Below are positions 35,556 to 43,787 of a stretch of DNA of 64,000 nt, piece by piece. The position numbers and the translations under genes are program-made. The notes beneath the pieces were generated by a model, which made no database searches, had not been told where the DNA came from, and saw only the letters and a program-made list of their open reading frames with translations. Position 1 is the stretch's first letter. The number at the start of each line of letters is the position of its first letter. Source of the stretch: Ruminococcus sp. YE282 (GTDB lineage Bacteria; Bacillota; Clostridia; Oscillospirales; Acutalibacteraceae); the NCBI GenBank assembly GCA_900101355.1, contig FMUV01000002.1, positions 88,115-152,114 on the forward strand. Direction: 5' to 3'.

Positions 35556-36251
35556 TTAATTCACACCTTTCAAAATAGTTTCAAAGGTTTCAAGGTCCTC
35601 AACGGTTGTGATTTTTAAATTTCTCTCACTGCCCTTAACCATACGGATTTTCATTCCGTGGCGATACGCAATCTCACTGCTTCCAGCAGTAAGTGCAATC
35701 TCATCGTCTGAAACTTCGTTATGTATCTTATAATATTTCTTAAAGTCAAAACTTTCGGGAGCTTGTCCGGCAAACAATTCGCTTCTCTTTAGCAGACGGT
35801 CAATCTGCATTCCGTCAGCACTTTGATACACTGTGTCTTTAACCGAAATAACCGGCATTGCTCCGTCGCACTCTTTTGCACCTTTTATGCAATCAGAGAT
35901 AATTTGATTTGAGACAAGGGGACGAGCCGCATCGTGAACAATAACAATATCAGTATCATGTGCGTTTTTGTCAATGCACTTTAATCCATTATAAATTGAG
36001 TGTTGTCTTGTTTCTCCTGCGGGTGCATAACCGCAAATTTTGGTAACACCGTACTTTTTTGCATACTCCTCTACAAAGTCTTGCCATTTTTCATTTACTA
36101 CGACAACGATTTTATCAATTTCATCGTGATTTTGAAAAATATCAAAGCAGTAGGAAATTATGGGCTTGTCCTGAACCATCAAAAACTGCTTTGGTCTGTC
36201 TGCGCCCATTCGGCTTCCCACGCCGCCTGCAAGTATAATCGCAGTATTCAT
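35556..36251 (-). CDS. tarI: Cytidylyltransferase, probable ribitol-5-P type (TarI-like)
   Basis: This 231-residue enzyme of the IspD/TarI family couples CTP to an alditol phosphate. It has ILAGGVGSRMGADRPKQFL, AGETRQHSIYNGL, IVHDAARPLVSN, VISVKDTVYQ and KITTVEDLE. IspD (isoprenoid pathway) and TarI (CDP-ribitol) share these motifs. The one-base spacing to the TarJ-like gene and the nearby TagF favour TarI. ATG at 36251 follows GGAGG at five bases; a GTG four codons upstream overlaps that site. It is the first gene of the tar-like operon. Confidence 0.75.
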   Translation of the reverse strand: MNTAIILAGGVGSRMGADRPKQFLMVQDKPIISYCFDIFQNHDEIDKIVVVVNEKWQDFVEEYAKKYGVTKICGYAPAGETRQHSIYNGLKCIDKNAHDTDIVIVHDAARPLVSNQIISDCIKGAKECDGAMPVISVKDTVYQSADGMQIDRLLKRSELFAGQAPESFDFKKYYKIHNEVSDDEIALTAGSSEIAYRHGMKIRMVKGSERNLKITTVEDLETFETILKGVN

Positions 36252-36340
36252 AAAATCCTCCACATCTTAATATATCATAATCTATTTTATTAACTTGTAT
36301 ACTACATTTATACATAATTATATCAATTATAATTATTTGT

Positions 36341-36370
36341 ATGATAACACATATATTGGTTTTTTGTCAA
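36341..36370 (-). promoter_or_regulatory. Promoter of the tarI-tarJ-rpe-tagF operon
   Basis: On the minus strand TTGACA (36370-36365) and TATCAT (36346-36341) are 18 bases apart, with TG one base before the -10. It lies in the 320-base gap between tarI and the beta-helix gene. That gap otherwise holds only A/T-rich sequence and the inverted repeat at 36463-36528; no gene was seen in it. Confidence 0.72.
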
Positions 36371-36462
36371 TACATACACAAGACATTGTGCATTTCACCA
36401 TTGGATAACAATAAATTTCTGTGAATTTATTTTGATTAACATCAATAAACACAAAAAGCAAA

Positions 36463-36528
36463 GGATATGTTTGGCATAAGCTTTTAAAATATGAATCTCA
36501 TACCCAATAAGCTTAACCAAACATATCC
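36463..36528 (-). terminator. Large hairpin after the beta-helix gene, probable terminator
   Basis: GGATATGTTTGG (36463-36474) and CCAAACATATCC (36517-36528) are perfect 12-base arms; inside them AAGCTT occurs twice (36478 and 36509) and can pair. Read on the minus strand, the 3' arm is followed by TTTGCTTTTTGTGTTT. This fits a terminator for the beta-helix gene, though the central loop is long. Confidence 0.6.
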
Positions 36529-36571
36529 CCAAATTTACTATTATACGGAATATACTTTTTAAATGCTAAAA

Positions 36572-38125
36572 TTATTCATTGTATTTATATGTTAAATTAA
36601 AATGTATCTCTTCATCATCAGCAAAATTCACCGCATCACCGGATAATGAAGTAATTGAAAAAGCAGTCGAATTGGTTTCCATTGCAGCCTTGAGCAAAGT
36701 ACCTTTGGAAGTTACACCAACAACAATTTCTTTGTCACCTGCATTGGCAAAAGGCATATCGGTTATATGAATCGACGTGTTGTTTTCAAGTGTGCATTGG
36801 TTCAATACTATAATTAAATGTGCATTAATAATACCGTTATGTCCGATGTACCGACACTTTGAAGATTTCACCATACTAACCTGATTAGTATTTGGAGTAA
36901 CTACTTTTTCACCGTTAACCATGCGACTAAGATCATCAAGAGCCGTAACGTGTACACTATCCAAACCCAAGGGTCTATAATCAATACTTACCAATCCGTC
37001 ACCTGTATTGCCGAGATTATCAAATTTGCATGTAATTCCGCTCTCTGAAGTAAAGGGAGACTTAAATTTGCAATTAGTTACTACTGTTCCCGTACCTCTG
37101 TTTGTGGACTTGTACTTAGCAGTTAACTCTTTGGTTGCATAATACAGTACATACGGTGAACCAAATTTATGAGCAGAACCACTGCTAGAACCACTGCTAG
37201 AATCACTGCTAGGATTACTGCTAGGATTAATGTATACTGAGTTATATCCATTTAAGCAATTTGTTATCATTGCTCTGCCGGCATTAAAAAATTCAAATCC
37301 GTATTTAGTGCTGTCAACCATACACTGAGTAAATGTTGCAACACCGCCCCAAATTACAAACGAAGTTGCATATTGCATTATATTTTCATTATATGCACAC
37401 CATGCATGACATTTATTAAAATGGTTATCTGCCGCACCGGTAAGAAAACCATTTTCAAAATCAACAGCCACGCAATCACTGACATAGGTATCTGCACAAC
37501 CAAGGTACAACATTGTTGAACACAGTCTTCGATCCGGGGGCTGATTGGAGCCCTCAGCACCCGCAGACTTCTTAATCTCCACAGACACCGCAGGCTCGGA
37601 AATACCGCTCCGACAACCGTGTATATATGTAAATGACGCCTCATTACCGCCATAAGAGCGAATACCGTATACAGCAGGATTTTTTACAAAGATATGTGAA
37701 TAGTTTGTCTTTCCTTCATTATCTATACGAATAGCATGCGTAGCTCTTCCTAAGTTACAGTCAATTATCAAATTACAAAAACTGCCCATATTATACCTGG
37801 CATCAATTCCACCGAGAACTTTAATATTAATAACAGAATTAAGTCTGTTTGTTTGTGAAACACTGTCTGCAACTTTTATTGTTGCCCAATTTCCGTTGAA
37901 ATTAGCTTTGGCAACTGTATATTCTAATTCTTCACTTATCAGATATGTACATCCGCTTTTAAGCACAACCTGTTGCCCGGAAGTTTGTGCAGCAGAAAAC
38001 ATAGCTTTTAAGGCCTCAGTATCATCATTAACACCGTTGCCAACAGCACCAAACTGTTCCGGTGTTACATAGCTAACATCATTATCTGTTGATGTTATTG
38101 CTTCATTAATATTAGAGTCACCCAT
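36572..38125 (-). CDS. Pectate-lyase-like beta-helix protein without signal peptide
   Basis: This 517-residue protein begins with a segment typical of the pectate-lyase_3 / phage tailspike-like superfamily: VTPEQFGAVGNGVNDDTEALKAMF (about residues 20-43, shown as two parts in that superfamily: the FGAVGNG turn and the NDDTEAL helix). Many short beta-strand coils follow (CNLIIDCN, YSHIFVKNPAVYGIRSYGG, NHFNKCHAWC). A Ser/Gly/Pro-rich linker near residues 300-315 comes from a 12-bp tandem repeat. No signal peptide or anchor is visible. The substrate is unknown; it may be a tail-fibre-like or polysaccharide-binding protein. ATG at 38125 follows AAAGGA. Confidence 0.65.
   Translation of the reverse strand: MGDSNINEAITSTDNDVSYVTPEQFGAVGNGVNDDTEALKAMFSAAQTSGQQVVLKSGCTYLISEELEYTVAKANFNGNWATIKVADSVSQTNRLNSVINIKVLGGIDARYNMGSFCNLIIDCNLGRATHAIRIDNEGKTNYSHIFVKNPAVYGIRSYGGNEASFTYIHGCRSGISEPAVSVEIKKSAGAEGSNQPPDRRLCSTMLYLGCADTYVSDCVAVDFENGFLTGAADNHFNKCHAWCAYNENIMQYATSFVIWGGVATFTQCMVDSTKYGFEFFNAGRAMITNCLNGYNSVYINPSSNPSSDSSSGSSSGSAHKFGSPYVLYYATKELTAKYKSTNRGTGTVVTNCKFKSPFTSESGITCKFDNLGNTGDGLVSIDYRPLGLDSVHVTALDDLSRMVNGEKVVTPNTNQVSMVKSSKCRYIGHNGIINAHLIIVLNQCTLENNTSIHITDMPFANAGDKEIVVGVTSKGTLLKAAMETNSTAFSITSLSGDAVNFADDEEIHFNLTYKYNE
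37181..37228 (-). repeat. 12-bp tandem repeat within the beta-helix gene
   Basis: Four adjacent 12-base units (plus strand ACTGCTAGAACC, ACTGCTAGAATC and twice ACTGCTAGGATT) encode a serine-rich linker of four-residue units ending in Ser-Ser. Being a multiple of three, copy-number change would keep the frame. Confidence 0.9.
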
Positions 38126-38299
38126 TTTATATTTCCTTTCACAAATATTTAATAGAAAAAATGTTACCGTTCTGCTGAATCAATGATTAAAAATATCCCT
38201 CCTCGTCATAGAATTAATCAGAAGGCATAAAATGAGCAAGACTAAACCGGCATTAGATTTATTTCATACATCAAATTTACTGGCTTTGAAGTTTTTTTA

Positions 38300-38515
38300 T
38301 TATTCAAACAATGAATCCATCAGTTTTTTTATTTTATCTCTGCGCTTTTGAGTCTCTGCTTCATTTAAAAAATAACTGCCTTCTTCAAAATATAAAATAT
38401 CACCCTCAGCAATATTTTTTGGCAAAACAGACTTTTCAAGACTTATAATGTCGCCGTTTTCACACTCTAAAACCGCCTTGGTTTCTTCTATCCTGTCAAC
38501 TATAAATTTTTTCAT
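38300..38515 (-). CDS. DUF3006-type small protein
   Basis: This 71-residue protein begins MKKFIVDRIEETKAVLECE and has the short beta-barrel-like pattern of the DUF3006 family (VLECENGD, LPKNIAEGDIL), then a charged helix (KRRDKIKKLMDSLFE). DUF3006 genes are commonly found directly after ComEC-like metallo-beta-lactamase genes, exactly as here (one-base gap). The function is unknown. ATG at 38515 is preferred to a longer reading inside the upstream gene. The 174 bases between it and the beta-helix gene hold no other gene. Confidence 0.72.
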   Translation of the reverse strand: MKKFIVDRIEETKAVLECENGDIISLEKSVLPKNIAEGDILYFEEGSYFLNEAETQKRRDKIKKLMDSLFE

Positions 38516-38516
38516 A

Positions 38517-39419
38517 TCACTTCGCCCTTTCAATTGAGATTCCGTTTGTCTGAACATTAAGAGTATTGCCGTCGGTTGTCACAGTAATAGTTTTGTCTTT
38601 ATCTGTACGATAAATCTCACAATTTATATCATTTAAAAATTTTAATGTGCTTTCGTGCGGATGACCGTAATCATTGTTAATACCACACGAAATCACTGCA
38701 ATAGACGGCTGCACCCTTTCTAAAAAATCAGCAGTAGTAGAAGTTCTGCTTCCGTGATGTCCTACCTTGAGAACATCTGCGGATACATCGGCAGTTATTG
38801 AATTAATTTCAGATTTTTCGGCATCACCCATAAATAAAAAAGATTTATTGCCTAAAGTCATCTTAATAACAATTGAGCTGTTATTAAGATTTTTCTCATC
38901 AATCTCTTCCGGAGCTATTATGTCCGCAGTAAAATCATCAAAATATGTTATGTTCATTCCCGCTGCGGCAGATTTGATTTTTAAACCTTTTTTAGAGATT
39001 GAATTTAATAGATTTTCATATGTTGCGGTTGTTGTACTTACTTTTGGCATATAAATTTCGCCTATTTCAAAATTTCGTACTATGTACGCCATTGAACCGA
39101 TATGGTCTGAGTGAGGATGCGTTGCAACAAGGTAATCTATCTTTGAGTAACCGCAGTTTTTAATATAATTTATGATACCTTCGCCGTGATAATTTTCCCC
39201 CGCATCAATCAGCATAGTTTGCGAATTTGGTAATTCTATAAAAATCGAATCTCCCTGACCCACGTCAAGAAAGTGTACCGAAAGTGAATTTACGGAATCA
39301 CAAGATATATCATTATTTGTATTATTGTCTAATATTAAATCACACGAGCACAAGAAAGTCAACATTATAGACAAAAATATTACTAATATTTTATTAAATT
39401 TATAATTCTTTTTAACCAT
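38517..39419 (-). CDS. ComEC/Rec2-like metallo-beta-lactamase lipoprotein
   Basis: This 300-residue protein has a signal sequence with a lipobox (TFLCSC, cysteines near residues 24-26), so it should be anchored outside the membrane. The metallo-beta-lactamase fold follows: HFLDVGQGDS, MLIDAGEN, ATHPHSDHIGS, a late MGDAEKSE and VGHHGSRTSTTADFL. This is the stand-alone version of the ComEC C-terminal domain, presumed to hydrolyse phosphodiesters, perhaps nucleic acid outside the cell. The substrate is unproven. It is followed directly by the DUF3006 gene. Confidence 0.85.
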   Translation of the reverse strand: MVKKNYKFNKILVIFLSIMLTFLCSCDLILDNNTNNDISCDSVNSLSVHFLDVGQGDSIFIELPNSQTMLIDAGENYHGEGIINYIKNCGYSKIDYLVATHPHSDHIGSMAYIVRNFEIGEIYMPKVSTTTATYENLLNSISKKGLKIKSAAAGMNITYFDDFTADIIAPEEIDEKNLNNSSIVIKMTLGNKSFLFMGDAEKSEINSITADVSADVLKVGHHGSRTSTTADFLERVQPSIAVISCGINNDYGHPHESTLKFLNDINCEIYRTDKDKTITVTTDGNTLNVQTNGISIERAK

Positions 39420-39463
39420 TATAACACCTCAAATAAAACAGCAAGCGCAAATCTGTCATGTAG

Positions 39464-39496
39464 CAAAAATGCGGAGCGGTTTCAGCCGCTCCGCAT
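39464..39496 (-). terminator. Intrinsic terminator after the ABC exporter operon
   Basis: An eleven-base perfect stem (ATGCGGAGCGG with CCGCTCCGCAT) closes a six-base loop and is followed by five T on the minus strand. Confidence 0.93.
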
Positions 39497-39512
39497 ACAA
39501 ACAGCAACTTAA

Positions 39513-41411
39513 TTATGCTGTTTTTCCTGTATAAAGCTGATAATATCTGCCCTTTTGCTCAATTAACTGGTCATGCGTACCGCGTTCAATTATACGTCCG
39601 TGCTCCAATACAATAATGCAGTCCGAATTTTTAACGGTTGAAAGTCTGTGAGCAATTACAAATGTGGTTCTGCCCTGCATAAGCTTATCCATACTGTCCT
39701 GAACCATCTTTTCGGTACGGGTATCAATTGAACTTGTTGCTTCGTCAAGAATCAAAGCAGGCGGGTCTGCAACAGCTGCTCTGGCGATTGCAAGCATCTG
39801 TCTCTGACCTTGGCTAAGATTGCCGCCGTCGGACTTAATTACCGTATTATAACCGTCGGGAAGTCTTCTTATAAAGCTGTCAGCGTTTGCAAGTTTTGCA
39901 GCTGCAATAACTTCTTCGTCGGTAGCGTCAAGACGACCGTAACGAATATTTTCCATTATTGTGTCGGTAAACAAATGTGTATCCTGCAATACTATACCGA
40001 GAGAACGGCGCAAATCGGATTTTTTGATTTTGTTTACATTGATGCCGTCATAACGAATCTTACCGTCCTGAATATCATAGAAGCGGTTTATGAGGTTTGT
40101 TATGGTAGTCTTACCGGCGCCCGTTGAACCTACAAAAGCAATTTTTTGTCCCGGTTTTGCGTACAAATCAATGTTGTGAAGAACTATTTTATCATCGGTA
40201 TAACCAAAGTCAACATCATCCATTACAAGTGCACCCTGAAGCTCTTTGTATTCAACTTCTCCGGTTGCCTGATGGATATGCTTCCAAGCCCAAAGACCTG
40301 TGTGCTCGTTTGTTTCAACAAGTTTGCCGTTTTCTTTCTTTGCATTTACAAGAGTAACATAGCCGTTGTCATCTTCACTCTTCTCGTCAAGAAGATTAAA
40401 AATTCTTTCTGCTCCGGCAAGAGCCATAATGATTGAGTTAAACTGCTGGCTTACCTGGTTTATCGGTTGGCTGAAGCTTTTGTTAAATGACAGGAAGCTG
40501 ACAAGTTTACCAAGTGTTAATCCCGTCGCGCCCGAAAGTGCAAGTGCGCCGCCGATGATGCCGCACAAAACATAGCTGATGTTTCCGATTTGTGCATTTA
40601 TCGGCATAAGAATGTTTGCAAATTTATTAGCGTTATATGAGCTTTTAAACAACTTGTCATTTAATTCTTTAAATTCTTCAATACTCTTTTTCTCGTGATT
40701 AAACACCTTTACAACCTTTTGACCGTTCATCATCTCTTCGATATATCCGTTTTCGGTACCAAGGTCATTTTGCTGAGCAACAAAGTATTTGCCGCTCTTG
40801 CCTGCGATATTCTTTGTAATGAACAGCATAACCACAACCATTACAAGAGTTACGCCTGTAAGCGGAATACTTAAGAAAATCATACTCGCAAGTGTTGATA
40901 TTATTGTAATAACGCTGTTAAACACCTGAACCAAACTTTGACTTATCATTTGGCGCAGTGTATCAATGTCGTTTGTATATACACTCATAATATCGCCGTG
41001 AGGGTGAGTATCAAAGTACTTTATAGGAAGACTTTCCATATGTGAGAAAATCTCACTTCTTAAGTCTTTCATAGTGCCCTGAGTAACATATACCATAATT
41101 TTTGCCTGGGCATATGCCGCACCTGCACCAATCAGGTAGAAGCACGCTACTCTTACAATAGCCATAAGCAATGGTGTAAAGTCAGGAGTAGGCTGGCTGA
41201 GCATAGGCGTGATATAGTCGTCTATAAGACTTTGAATAAACAAAGTTCCCTGAACGTTTGCAAGCACGCTTACTACAATGCAAATAAGTACAAAGAGCAT
41301 ATGAATTTTATAGCGTTTAAAAATTATGCCCAAAAGTCTTTTGAGGGTTTTGAAAGGATTGTTAACCTTTGGACGTGGTTGGTTTCGATTTCTGCGATTT
41401 GGTCCCGGCAT
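39513..41411 (-). CDS. ABC exporter half-transporter with intact catalytic site
   Basis: This 632-residue protein has a cytoplasmic Pro/Asn/Arg-rich N-terminus (about 1-35), six predicted membrane helices and an ATPase domain. Walker A is GSTGAGKTT, the signature LSQGQ, Walker B LILDEATSSID and the switch His in IAHRLSTV, so its catalytic glutamate and histidine are canonical. Paired with the preceding gene it should form a heterodimeric multidrug or lipid exporter. About 60 residues between membrane and nucleotide domains form an extra insertion (SEDDNGYVTL onward). ATG at 41411 follows AAAGGAGA. Confidence 0.92.
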   Translation of the reverse strand: MPGPNRRNRNQPRPKVNNPFKTLKRLLGIIFKRYKIHMLFVLICIVVSVLANVQGTLFIQSLIDDYITPMLSQPTPDFTPLLMAIVRVACFYLIGAGAAYAQAKIMVYVTQGTMKDLRSEIFSHMESLPIKYFDTHPHGDIMSVYTNDIDTLRQMISQSLVQVFNSVITIISTLASMIFLSIPLTGVTLVMVVVMLFITKNIAGKSGKYFVAQQNDLGTENGYIEEMMNGQKVVKVFNHEKKSIEEFKELNDKLFKSSYNANKFANILMPINAQIGNISYVLCGIIGGALALSGATGLTLGKLVSFLSFNKSFSQPINQVSQQFNSIIMALAGAERIFNLLDEKSEDDNGYVTLVNAKKENGKLVETNEHTGLWAWKHIHQATGEVEYKELQGALVMDDVDFGYTDDKIVLHNIDLYAKPGQKIAFVGSTGAGKTTITNLINRFYDIQDGKIRYDGINVNKIKKSDLRRSLGIVLQDTHLFTDTIMENIRYGRLDATDEEVIAAAKLANADSFIRRLPDGYNTVIKSDGGNLSQGQRQMLAIARAAVADPPALILDEATSSIDTRTEKMVQDSMDKLMQGRTTFVIAHRLSTVKNSDCIIVLEHGRIIERGTHDQLIEQKGRYYQLYTGKTA

Positions 41412-41412
41412 A

Positions 41413-43161
41413 TTACAGCTCTCCTTTCTGGTCAAAATCTCCGCTTCCGCTCGTCTGAGCAGAATATATTTCATTATATATATCGCAGGATTTTACAAGT
41501 TCGTCATGAGTTCCGACTGCATTTATTATACCGTCATCCATAACAACGATTCTGTCGGCATTCTCAACACTTGAAATTCTTTGAGAAATTATTATTTTGG
41601 TTGTGTTCGGAATTTCATCTCTGAATGCCTTGCGGATTTTCGCGTCTGTGGAAGTGTCAACAGCACTTGTTGAGTCATCAAGAATAAGAATCTTAGGCTT
41701 TTTCAGCAATGCCCTTGCAATGCACAAACGTTGTTTCTGTCCGCCTGAAACATTTGTACCGCCCTGTTCAATCTTTGTGTTATATTTTTCCGGAAAGCTT
41801 TGTATAAAATCATCTGCAAAAGCAAGTTTGCAGGCGTTAATACACTCCTCATCGGTTGCATTCTCATTGCCCCAGCGCATGTTATCAAGTATTGTTCCGC
41901 TAAACAAAACATTGTTTTGAAGAACAACGGCTACTTCGTTTCTGAGAGTTTCAAGGTCATATGAGCGAACATCTTTGCCGCCTACCTTTACACATCCTTC
42001 ATTAACATCATAAAGTCTGCCGATAAGATTTACCAAGCTTGTTTTAGAACTGCCCGTTCCGCCAATAATTCCGATAGTCTCGCCTGATTTAATTGAAAGG
42101 TTAATATCGCTGAGCACAGGTTTTTCAGCTGTTTTATTATAGCTGAAATATACATTTTCAAAATCAATGCTTCCGTTTTCAACGTTATAATCAGGATTTT
42201 GAGGATTTGTAAGAATTGACTTTTCATTAAGCACGCCGGCAACACGTCTTGCGCTTGCAAGGCTCATTGTAAGCATTACAAAAATAAATGCAAGCATCAT
42301 CAAGCTCATAAGTATGTTCATACAATATGTAAGCATACTTGTAAGCTCACCTGTTGTAAGTTCACTGCCGACAATCATATTTGCACCGAGCCAGCTGACT
42401 GCGATGATTGAGCCGTAAACAGTAAGCATCATAATCGGCGAAACAGAAACCATTGCGTTTTCTGCCTTAACAAACAATTTATATAGATTATATGCGGCTT
42501 TATCGAATTTTTTGATTTCGTGTTCTTCACGCACAAAAGCCTTTACAACGCGAATTGAAGTAACATTTTCCTGAACGCTTGCGTTGAGTTCGTCGTATTT
42601 TTCAAAAACTTTGTTAAAATACTTATATGTTTTTGTGATAAGGAAAGCAAGAATAATGCCCAAAAAGATAATTGCAATAAGATATACGCTGGCAAGTTTT
42701 GCATTAATAATAAATGTCATTGTCATTGCGCAAATCAAGCTTACTGGCGCTCTGAAGCAAATACGCAAAAGCATCTGATATGCATTCTGAAGGTTGGTAA
42801 CATCGGTAGTCATACGTGTTACAAGACCTGCGGTAGAATACTTGTCAATATTTGCAAATGCAAAGCTCTGAATATTTTCAAACATAGCCTGTCTCAGGTT
42901 CTTGGCAAATCCTGCCGAGGCTCTTGCTCCGAAAATACCGCCCATTGTGCCGCCGAACAATCCCAACACAGCGCACAAAGCCATAATAGAACCTGTCAAA
43001 AGTATGTGGTTCATATCTCCCTTATTAATACCGTCGTCTATCATTGATGACATAACAAACGGAACAATAGTTTCCATTATTACCTCAAGAATCATAAACA
43101 AGGGAGTAATTACGGAATCTCTTACGTATCCCTTAATATGTTTACTCAATGTTTTTATCAT
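41413..43161 (-). CDS. ABC exporter half-transporter with degenerate catalytic site
   Basis: This 582-residue partner has six predicted membrane helices and an ATPase domain. Three catalytic positions depart from consensus: Walker A is GGTGSSKTS, Walker B is LILDDSTSAVD (Asp in place of Glu), and the switch segment is ISQRISSV (Gln in place of His). Such asymmetry is typical of heterodimeric exporters with one degenerate ATP site. ATG at 43161 is chosen because GGAG lies seven bases upstream; an ATG two codons earlier is too close to it. It ends one base before the next gene. Confidence 0.9.
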   Translation of the reverse strand: MIKTLSKHIKGYVRDSVITPLFMILEVIMETIVPFVMSSMIDDGINKGDMNHILLTGSIMALCAVLGLFGGTMGGIFGARASAGFAKNLRQAMFENIQSFAFANIDKYSTAGLVTRMTTDVTNLQNAYQMLLRICFRAPVSLICAMTMTFIINAKLASVYLIAIIFLGIILAFLITKTYKYFNKVFEKYDELNASVQENVTSIRVVKAFVREEHEIKKFDKAAYNLYKLFVKAENAMVSVSPIMMLTVYGSIIAVSWLGANMIVGSELTTGELTSMLTYCMNILMSLMMLAFIFVMLTMSLASARRVAGVLNEKSILTNPQNPDYNVENGSIDFENVYFSYNKTAEKPVLSDINLSIKSGETIGIIGGTGSSKTSLVNLIGRLYDVNEGCVKVGGKDVRSYDLETLRNEVAVVLQNNVLFSGTILDNMRWGNENATDEECINACKLAFADDFIQSFPEKYNTKIEQGGTNVSGGQKQRLCIARALLKKPKILILDDSTSAVDTSTDAKIRKAFRDEIPNTTKIIISQRISSVENADRIVVMDDGIINAVGTHDELVKSCDIYNEIYSAQTSGSGDFDQKGEL

Positions 43162-43174
43162 AGTCATTCTCCTA

Positions 43175-43624
43175 CTAATTACTTTCAAGTCCGTGCCTTA
43201 GTTTTCGGACAAGATAAATAAACTGCTGACGTTCATCAGAAGTCAGAACACTGTTGAATCTGTTTTCATTTTCCTCAATAGCTTTCTCAATCTTGGAATT
43301 AATAAGCTTTCCCTTTTCGGTCAAAACTATTTTTTTAAGTCTTGCATCAGTGTCAACCGACTGTCTGATTATGTATCCCTTCTTTTCCATCAGTTTCAAT
43401 ATATTGGTGACGGTTGAACGGGAAATCGCAAAATTACTCTCTATATCCCTTTGATACACATCAATTTCCTGGTGGCAATAAAGATACCCTATTATCCAGC
43501 CGTGCATTATAGTAACCCTGTCAATTCCGGCATCCGCCGCAGTCTGAAACATCTTTCTCTGCAAAATATGATTGATTGCCTTAAGCTCATGACCAATTGA
43601 ATCAATCATAGTGTCATTGCACAT
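43175..43624 (-). CDS. MarR-family regulator of the ABC exporter
   Basis: This 149-residue protein has the MarR winged-helix layout: an N-terminal dimer helix, YQRDIESNFAISRSTVTNILKLMEKKGYI (recognition helix in the middle, about residues 58-86, cited here by its SRSTVTNIL core), and a wing with DARLKKIVLTEKG. It probably represses the two ABC genes that follow, 13 bp away, and itself through the inverted repeat in its leader. ATG at 43624 follows GGAG at eight bases. Confidence 0.9.
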   Translation of the reverse strand: MCNDTMIDSIGHELKAINHILQRKMFQTAADAGIDRVTIMHGWIIGYLYCHQEIDVYQRDIESNFAISRSTVTNILKLMEKKGYIIRQSVDTDARLKKIVLTEKGKLINSKIEKAIEENENRFNSVLTSDERQQFIYLVRKLRHGLESN

Positions 43625-43645
43625 AACATCATCTCCGGTTGTTTT

Positions 43646-43679
43646 ATATTAAACAGTTCGATACTTAATTGTTTGATAT
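43646..43679. promoter_or_regulatory. Probable MarR operator
   Basis: The inverted repeat ATATTAAACA (43646-43655) and TGTTTGATAT (43670-43679), with one mismatch, lies between the promoter and the marR start, the expected place for a repressor site. Confidence 0.65.
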
Positions 43680-43698
43680 AAAACTAATTTGTGATAGT

Positions 43699-43726
43699 AT
43701 TATAGCATTTTAAAAAATAATGTCAA
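43699..43726 (-). promoter_or_regulatory. Promoter of the marR-ABC operon
   Basis: On the minus strand a perfect TTGACA (43726-43721) and TATAAT (43704-43699) are 16 bases apart, with an extended TGC before the -10. Confidence 0.88.
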
Positions 43727-43752
43727 GAGGATTTTTTGTAATTTTTTAAACA

Positions 43753-43778
43753 GCAGAACAGTTTTAAAACTGTCCTGC
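43753..43778 (-). terminator. Palindrome after the dockerin gene, probable terminator
   Basis: GCAGAACAGTTTT and AAAACTGTCCTGC form a 26-base near-perfect palindrome ten bases after the dockerin stop. The tail is TGTTTAAAAAATT, so termination may be weak. Confidence 0.6.
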
Positions 43779-43787
43779 CGCAAAAGT

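Noticed and set aside
35556-36251. Calling the cytidylyltransferase IspD
   Set aside because: Sequence motifs fit both, but one-base linkage to a TarJ-like dehydrogenase and a nearby TagF favour TarI; kept open in the entry.
37181-37228. 12-bp repeats as an iteron or origin
   Set aside because: They lie in frame inside a gene and encode a linker.
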